A stretch of DNA of 36,698 nt, from NCBI GenBank assembly GCA_023395615.1, contig JAEWYP010000033.1, positions 1 to 36,698 on the forward strand, written 5' to 3'. The notes under the pieces were generated by a model. The model searched no databases and had not been told where the DNA came from. It saw only the letters and a program-made list of their open reading frames with translations. Positions 33,134 to 36,698 of the stretch are shown here, piece by piece (position 1 is the stretch's first letter; each line of letters starts with the position of its first letter). The stretch comes from Bacillota bacterium. Lineage in GTDB: Bacteria; Bacillota; Clostridia; Christensenellales; Aristaeellaceae. The translations under genes and the position numbers were made by a program.

Positions 33134-34906
33134 TTATTCGTCCGGTTGAGGGGTTGCGGTTGCACCGGACTCAACGTCGCTGAGCGCTTGGGTCGGAGCA
33201 CCGCACTTAAGGCAGGGTTGCAGCGAATTATAGGGTGGTTTTCCCAGGTCGCTATATAAGAAGGATGCCATTGGCAGGTATTTGGAATTGACCGCCGAAC
33301 AATTCGGGTCCACATGATAATACTTACCGCCATTGGCATTATAGTACAGCTTGGTATCCGCCGCGGGTACCGGCGTTACCGTCATGCGCGGAGCCAGAGA
33401 CTGCGCCACCGTCGCTTTTCCGGGTTCCGGGGTAGCGGTTGCGTCGACGGTTTCGTTGGTTGCAAGCGAGTTGGGGTCCACATACCACTCGTTCTGCTCG
33501 TTCACCATCAGGATCATGAAACGGTAACGCACAGGGTCTTTGCCGTTGTTCTTATCAATGTACGCGCTCATGGTGACGGTACGGGATGAATCCCCCGGAA
33601 CGCCTGCAATCCCCTCGATCGTATATTTCTGCGGGGTGCGGTTGCTGATTATGGTAAACAGCGCGGAAGCAGGGTCGCTTTGCTTGGCAGCCCAGCTGGG
33701 CAATACAAGATTAGCCATCTGTTCGAAATTGTTGGAGGACCAGTAATCCATAAAGGTACTTAGCCGCGCCTCCGACTCGCTTTCGCCTTCATCCACCTCC
33801 GGCGGGGGTGTTTCCTGAGCCTCGGGTTCGGGGGTTACGGTGTCCGCCGGTTCCGCCGAAGTCTGCGCTGCGGCCTGTGAACGCTGATCGGACGAGGGTT
33901 GCGTAAGGTCCGCTTTTGTGCCGCCTACTAAAAAGGCAATCACGATGATACAAAGCGCCAGATAAACGACCGACAGCGTTGTGCGGATACCGGAGGAGAA
34001 CGACTGACGATACCATACGACGCTTAACGTGATGACGGAGAGGATGATAAACAGGTAGCGTAAAAAGTCAAAGGTATGAGTTACGAATACACACGGAATA
34101 AAAAGTACCGGCAATGCGCCGTACATCAGAAGCTTAAGCAGTTTATCCAGATCGAATGGGGGCCGCGGTGTTGGCGAGGCGGGAGAGCCGCCGAAACCGC
34201 CCTGATAAGGCGGATTGGTGAAAGAACCGCCGCCGCCGTTTCCTGTGGGCGGCATCATGGAGCCTCCGTTCATCATCGGAGGTAGACTGTTACCGTAAGC
34301 GGGTATTCCGTTGGTGGCATAGGGGGAATAACCCGGAGGGACCGCGCCGGAATATGAGCCCGGAGCCTGATAAAGCCCCGAGGGCACAGAAACGGCAGGC
34401 GGAACCGCGCAACTGGCCGGATTGGCGCTATTATACATGCCCTGGGGAGCAGAACCCGAGGGATAAGCAGGCGGTACGAAACCCTGTGAACGTGGATCCA
34501 ACGCACCGTTCTGCCCGGAAGGCATCGAATTGCCCAGCGGCCTGAAAGCGGACGACTGGGGGGGTGCGGGCATGGGAGGGAAACCGGGGTAGGAGGAAAC
34601 GGGAGCCCCTGCGTTGAAAGCGGGCGATACGGTGGGTGACATCATGGGAGCAAGGGGCACGGAGGGCTGAAAAACCTGCGAGTTCCCGTTTGCCTGAGGG
34701 ATAGGCATACCGGAATACGCATTCGGCACAGCCGAAAACGGATTTTGTGCGGGGATTGCCGCGATGGGGGGATTCTCCTCCAGCGCGGGTTGCTGCGTAA
34801 AGTCGGGCGTGGGATTCGGCTGGGCAGCGGCTTGCTTTTTAGCGAAATTACGCTTTTGCATCCCATAGGTTGGGGTGCTTGCGTATCTTGTGCGGTTGCT
34901 GTTCAT
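33134..34906 (-). CDS. Proline-rich membrane protein with C-terminal Cys/His metal-site-like motif
   Basis: A 590-residue protein of unknown function. Residues 1-250 are low-complexity, rich in Pro, Gly, Ser, Asn and Met; three hydrophobic helices follow (about 257-275, 280-298, 309-328); an acidic Pro/Glu linker spans 330-382; residues 383-480 form a compact alpha/beta domain similar in outline to NTF2-like secreted domains. The end has YYHVDPNC and then CLKC, placing His531, Cys536, Cys565 and Cys568 as a possible zinc site, much like the short Ada-like ribbons at the ends of some nucleases. With an odd number of helices the N-terminus would be inside and this motif outside. It has its own promoter. 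Confidence 0.8.
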   Translation of the reverse strand: MNSNRTRYASTPTYGMQKRNFAKKQAAAQPNPTPDFTQQPALEENPPIAAIPAQNPFSAVPNAYSGMPIPQANGNSQVFQPSVPLAPMMSPTVSPAFNAGAPVSSYPGFPPMPAPPQSSAFRPLGNSMPSGQNGALDPRSQGFVPPAYPSGSAPQGMYNSANPASCAVPPAVSVPSGLYQAPGSYSGAVPPGYSPYATNGIPAYGNSLPPMMNGGSMMPPTGNGGGGSFTNPPYQGGFGGSPASPTPRPPFDLDKLLKLLMYGALPVLFIPCVFVTHTFDFLRYLFIILSVITLSVVWYRQSFSSGIRTTLSVVYLALCIIVIAFLVGGTKADLTQPSSDQRSQAAAQTSAEPADTVTPEPEAQETPPPEVDEGESESEARLSTFMDYWSSNNFEQMANLVLPSWAAKQSDPASALFTIISNRTPQKYTIEGIAGVPGDSSRTVTMSAYIDKNNGKDPVRYRFMILMVNEQNEWYVDPNSLATNETVDATATPEPGKATVAQSLAPRMTVTPVPAADTKLYYNANGGKYYHVDPNCSAVNSKYLPMASFLYSDLGKPPYNSLQPCLKCGAPTQALSDVESGATATPQPDE

Positions 34907-34969
34907 GCTGCATCTCCTGTGCCAAGGTTAAAAAGGGTCATGCGGCAAAAGAAGCGCGCATTCTTACCT

Positions 34970-34997
34970 ATTATAGCACATATTACAGCTTTGTAAA
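34970..34997 (-). promoter_or_regulatory. Promoter of the proline-rich protein gene
   Basis: On the minus strand TTTACA (34992-34997) and TATAAT (34970-34975) are 16 bases apart, with TGC before the -10. The gene's ATG is about 64 bases downstream, preceded by AGGAGATGCAGC. Confidence 0.72.
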
Positions 34998-35186
34998 TCA
35001 AATTCCCCAAGAGTGTGACGCTGGCGTTTCAAAGGCGTGACAATGAGCGATTCCTGTACGGACGTGCAGCACAGGACAGGGCATTTTAAATGCAAATGAT
35101 CAATGCGAACAAAGCGATACGGAAATGCGGTAGACCCGAAGACGAGAAGCGCTGCTGTGAGCCGGGAAAAATGTTGGGGTAAAAAG

Positions 35187-35215
35187 TTGCGCAAAACTGG
35201 GCAATCATGTATAAT
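35187..35215 (+). promoter_or_regulatory. Promoter of the asp23-yloV operon
   Basis: TTGCGC (35187-35192) and TATAAT (35210-35215) are 17 bases apart, leaving a leader of about 75 bases before the Asp23 start. Confidence 0.75.
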
Positions 35216-35296
35216 CATCGTGACCTGTCATGCAGTTTTGCGGATAGGCCATCATTGCCGGTTATGCGTCCATCGTTGCAAGGAGGCATGTGGAAT

Positions 35297-35647
35297 ATGG
35301 AGTGTAAGATCAAGAACGACATCGGCACAGTGTATATCGCCGAGGACGTGATGCTCAAGGTGGTTGGCTATGCCGCGCTGGAATGCTACGGCATCGTTGC
35401 GATGTCCAGCAAGAGGGCGAAAGACGGTCTTGTTCAGTGGCTTGGGCGTGAGAACCTCACCAAGGGCGTGCAGCTGAAGCTTGTGGACGATATGCTGGAT
35501 GTAGATCTGTTTATCATTGTGGAATACGGCATTTCCATCGCGGAAGTTTGCAAAACGATCGTTGAAACCGTCCGTTATAAGCTGGAAAGCATGACGGGCG
35601 TTAAGGTGCGCCACGTCAATATTTCGGTGGAAGGCGTACGCGTCTAA
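35297..35647 (+). CDS. Asp23/Gls24 (YloU) family protein
   Basis: A 116-residue protein of the Asp23/DUF322 family. It opens with IGTVYIAEDVMLKVVGYAAL, the family core, and ends with VRHVNISVEGVRV, which matches the usual C-terminal strand. In other Firmicutes YloU lies directly before the YloV kinase, as here, and Asp23 proteins associate with membranes and envelope stress; the exact role is unknown. AGGAGG at 35281-35286 suits the ATG at 35297 (10 bases) better than the ATG at 35288, which would be 1 base away. Confidence 0.93.
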   Translation: MECKIKNDIGTVYIAEDVMLKVVGYAALECYGIVAMSSKRAKDGLVQWLGRENLTKGVQLKLVDDMLDVDLFIIVEYGISIAEVCKTIVETVRYKLESMTGVKVRHVNISVEGVRV

Positions 35648-35670
35648 TAATCCCTCAGGAGGATAAACCC

Positions 35671-36698
35671 TTGCTACAGACAAAGACGATAGACGGTCTT
35701 CTGCTGCGCGATATGGTTTTGGCCGGTGCGGCGTTGCTGGATAAAAACCGCGAAAAAGTAGACGCCCTGAACGTTTTTCCCGTTCCGGACGGTGATACCG
35801 GCACCAACATGTCGCTCACGATGGCGTCTGCGACCAAGGAACTTAACCAAAAAGAATACCTCAACGCGAGCGAGGCGGCGGACGCGCTGGCAAAAGGCGC
35901 TCTTCGCGGTGCGCGCGGGAACAGCGGCGTAATCACTTCGCAGCTGTACCGTGGTTTTGCGCGCGCGCTGGACGGAACGGAGAAGATAACGCCTCCACAA
36001 TTTGCACAGGCTCTTAAGGGCGGTGCGGAAACGGCTTATAAAGCCATGATGAAGCCCAAGGAGGGCACGATTCTTACGGTGGCGCGCGTGATTGCGGAAG
36101 AAGCCGTAAAGCAGGCTGAGAAAGCCCCGGACGATTACGACGCGCTTTTCGACGTGATTTTGTCCGTGGGTGAGAATATCCTGAAAAAAACACAGCAGAT
36201 GCTTCCGGCGCTTACACAGGCAGGGGTTGTGGACGCGGGTGGCCGAGGGTTGCTATATATTTACACGGGTTATGCTTCTGTGCTGCGCGGCGAAACGATT
36301 CCTGAGGAACATGCGGAAGCGGCCGAACCCGGCGCCATGGTTTTTGAAGATAACCATGATGCGATTGCGGAGCTGAAATTTGCGTACTGTACAGAATTTA
36401 CAATCCAGAACCTCTACCCGGAGATTGTGGAAGAGGACATCGACCAGCTTCGCCGTCGGCTGAACCGGATTGGGGACAGTGTGAACGTGGAAGGCGATCT
36501 TTCACTGGTCAAGGTGCACGCCCATACCAACAACCCCGGAAAAGCGCTGGAGTTTGGCCTTACGCTGGGTGAACTGACCAACCTGAAAGTGGATAATATG
36601 GTGCAGGAACGCCGCGAAAAAATGGGCGAAGACGCCTCCACCACCAGAAATGCCGAGCCGCCGAAGGATTTTGGCATCGTTGCCGTATCGCTTGGCGA
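35671..36698 (+). CDS. YloV/FakA-like DAK-domain kinase, 3' end cut by window edge
   Basis: The first 342 residues of a DAK/DegV-type kinase, open to the right edge. ALNVFPVPDGDTGTNMSLT is the nucleotide/magnesium-binding signature, and GALRGARGNSGVITSQLYRGFA and GVVDAGGRGLLYIYTGY are the further DhaL blocks; the HAHTNNPGKALEFGL segment opens the middle domain. FakA phosphorylates fatty acids held by DegV/FakB proteins in Gram-positive bacteria, and YloV is its homologue. The start is TTG, 7 bases after AGGAGGA. It forms an operon with the Asp23 gene. Confidence 0.93.
   Translation, partial: MLQTKTIDGLLLRDMVLAGAALLDKNREKVDALNVFPVPDGDTGTNMSLTMASATKELNQKEYLNASEAADALAKGALRGARGNSGVITSQLYRGFARALDGTEKITPPQFAQALKGGAETAYKAMMKPKEGTILTVARVIAEEAVKQAEKAPDDYDALFDVILSVGENILKKTQQMLPALTQAGVVDAGGRGLLYIYTGYASVLRGETIPEEHAEAAEPGAMVFEDNHDAIAELKFAYCTEFTIQNLYPEIVEEDIDQLRRRLNRIGDSVNVEGDLSLVKVHAHTNNPGKALEFGLTLGELTNLKVDNMVQERREKMGEDASTTRNAEPPKDFGIVAVSLG

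Larger units (their letters stand above)
34907..35296. other. Intergenic region between divergent genes
   Basis: The 390 bases hold the promoter of the proline-rich protein gene (minus), the promoter of the asp23 gene (plus), and a 13-base palindrome GCATTT-T-AAATGC at 35081-35093. Open frames here lack binding sites. No RNA gene was recognised. Confidence 0.5.

Overview
The window reads as a chromosomal segment of a Gram-positive, anaerobe-type Clostridia (Firmicutes/Bacillota). The reasons are gene order and family content: yicC-remA-gmk-rpoZ-coaBC, tig-clpP-clpX-lon-engB, Asp23 next to a YloV/DAK kinase, a pyruvate phosphate dikinase, DUF3783 beside AmmeMemoRadiSam genes, and strong Shine-Dalgarno sites that serve many GTG and TTG starts. 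Base composition is moderately GC-rich. Something like Christensenellales or Oscillospirales would fit, but there is no rRNA or other decisive marker, so the order is a guess. No insertion sequence, prophage, CRISPR array or integrase was seen; the region is mostly housekeeping genes with a few accessory cassettes.

Layout. (1) 1-1351, minus strand: a GT39-type membrane glycosyltransferase, cut by the left edge. (2) 1738-4934, plus: a yicC-remA-gmk-rpoZ-coaBC operon ending in a strong terminator. (3) 5012-5654: a promoter, five tRNA genes (Val, Asp, Phe, Gly, Cys) and a terminator. (4) 5809-8715, minus: lgt, a serine beta-lactamase-like hydrolase and recX in overlapping order. (5) 8960-11593, plus: ppdK, whose promoter faces that of lgt. 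(6) 11754-19635, plus: a sugar-use operon with GH1, GH13 and GH36 glycosidases, a GPH-type sugar symporter, a 58-residue membrane protein, a cupin and a NimA-like flavin-binding protein. (7) 19801-22412, minus: DUF3783, a fused MEMO-AMMECR1 protein and the radical SAM protein AmrS, tightly coupled. (8) 22571-23239, plus: an unidentified membrane protein. (9) 23325-24977, minus: an ArsR regulator, an ArsP/YraQ-type permease and a small thioredoxin-like protein, with a promoter and a candidate operator. (10) 25203-33074, plus: trigger factor, clpP, clpX, lon, engB and a GNAT-like protein, forming a protein quality-control block. (11) 33134-34906, minus: a proline-rich membrane protein with a C-terminal Cys/His motif. 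(12) 35297 to the end, plus: an Asp23 protein and the start of a YloV/FakA-like kinase.

How the genes work together. The three glycosidases and the symporter would import and hydrolyse plant oligosaccharides with alpha-galactosyl, alpha-1,6-glucosyl and beta-glycosyl bonds; PpdK sits next to them and links PEP, pyruvate and adenylate pools. Trigger factor, ClpXP and Lon cover folding and degradation of new or damaged proteins. The most interesting part for new biology is the DUF3783/MEMO-AMMECR1/AmrS cassette, whose biochemical job is not settled. Next come the proline-rich protein with a Cys/His C-terminus, and several hairpins placed next to translation starts or inside operons.
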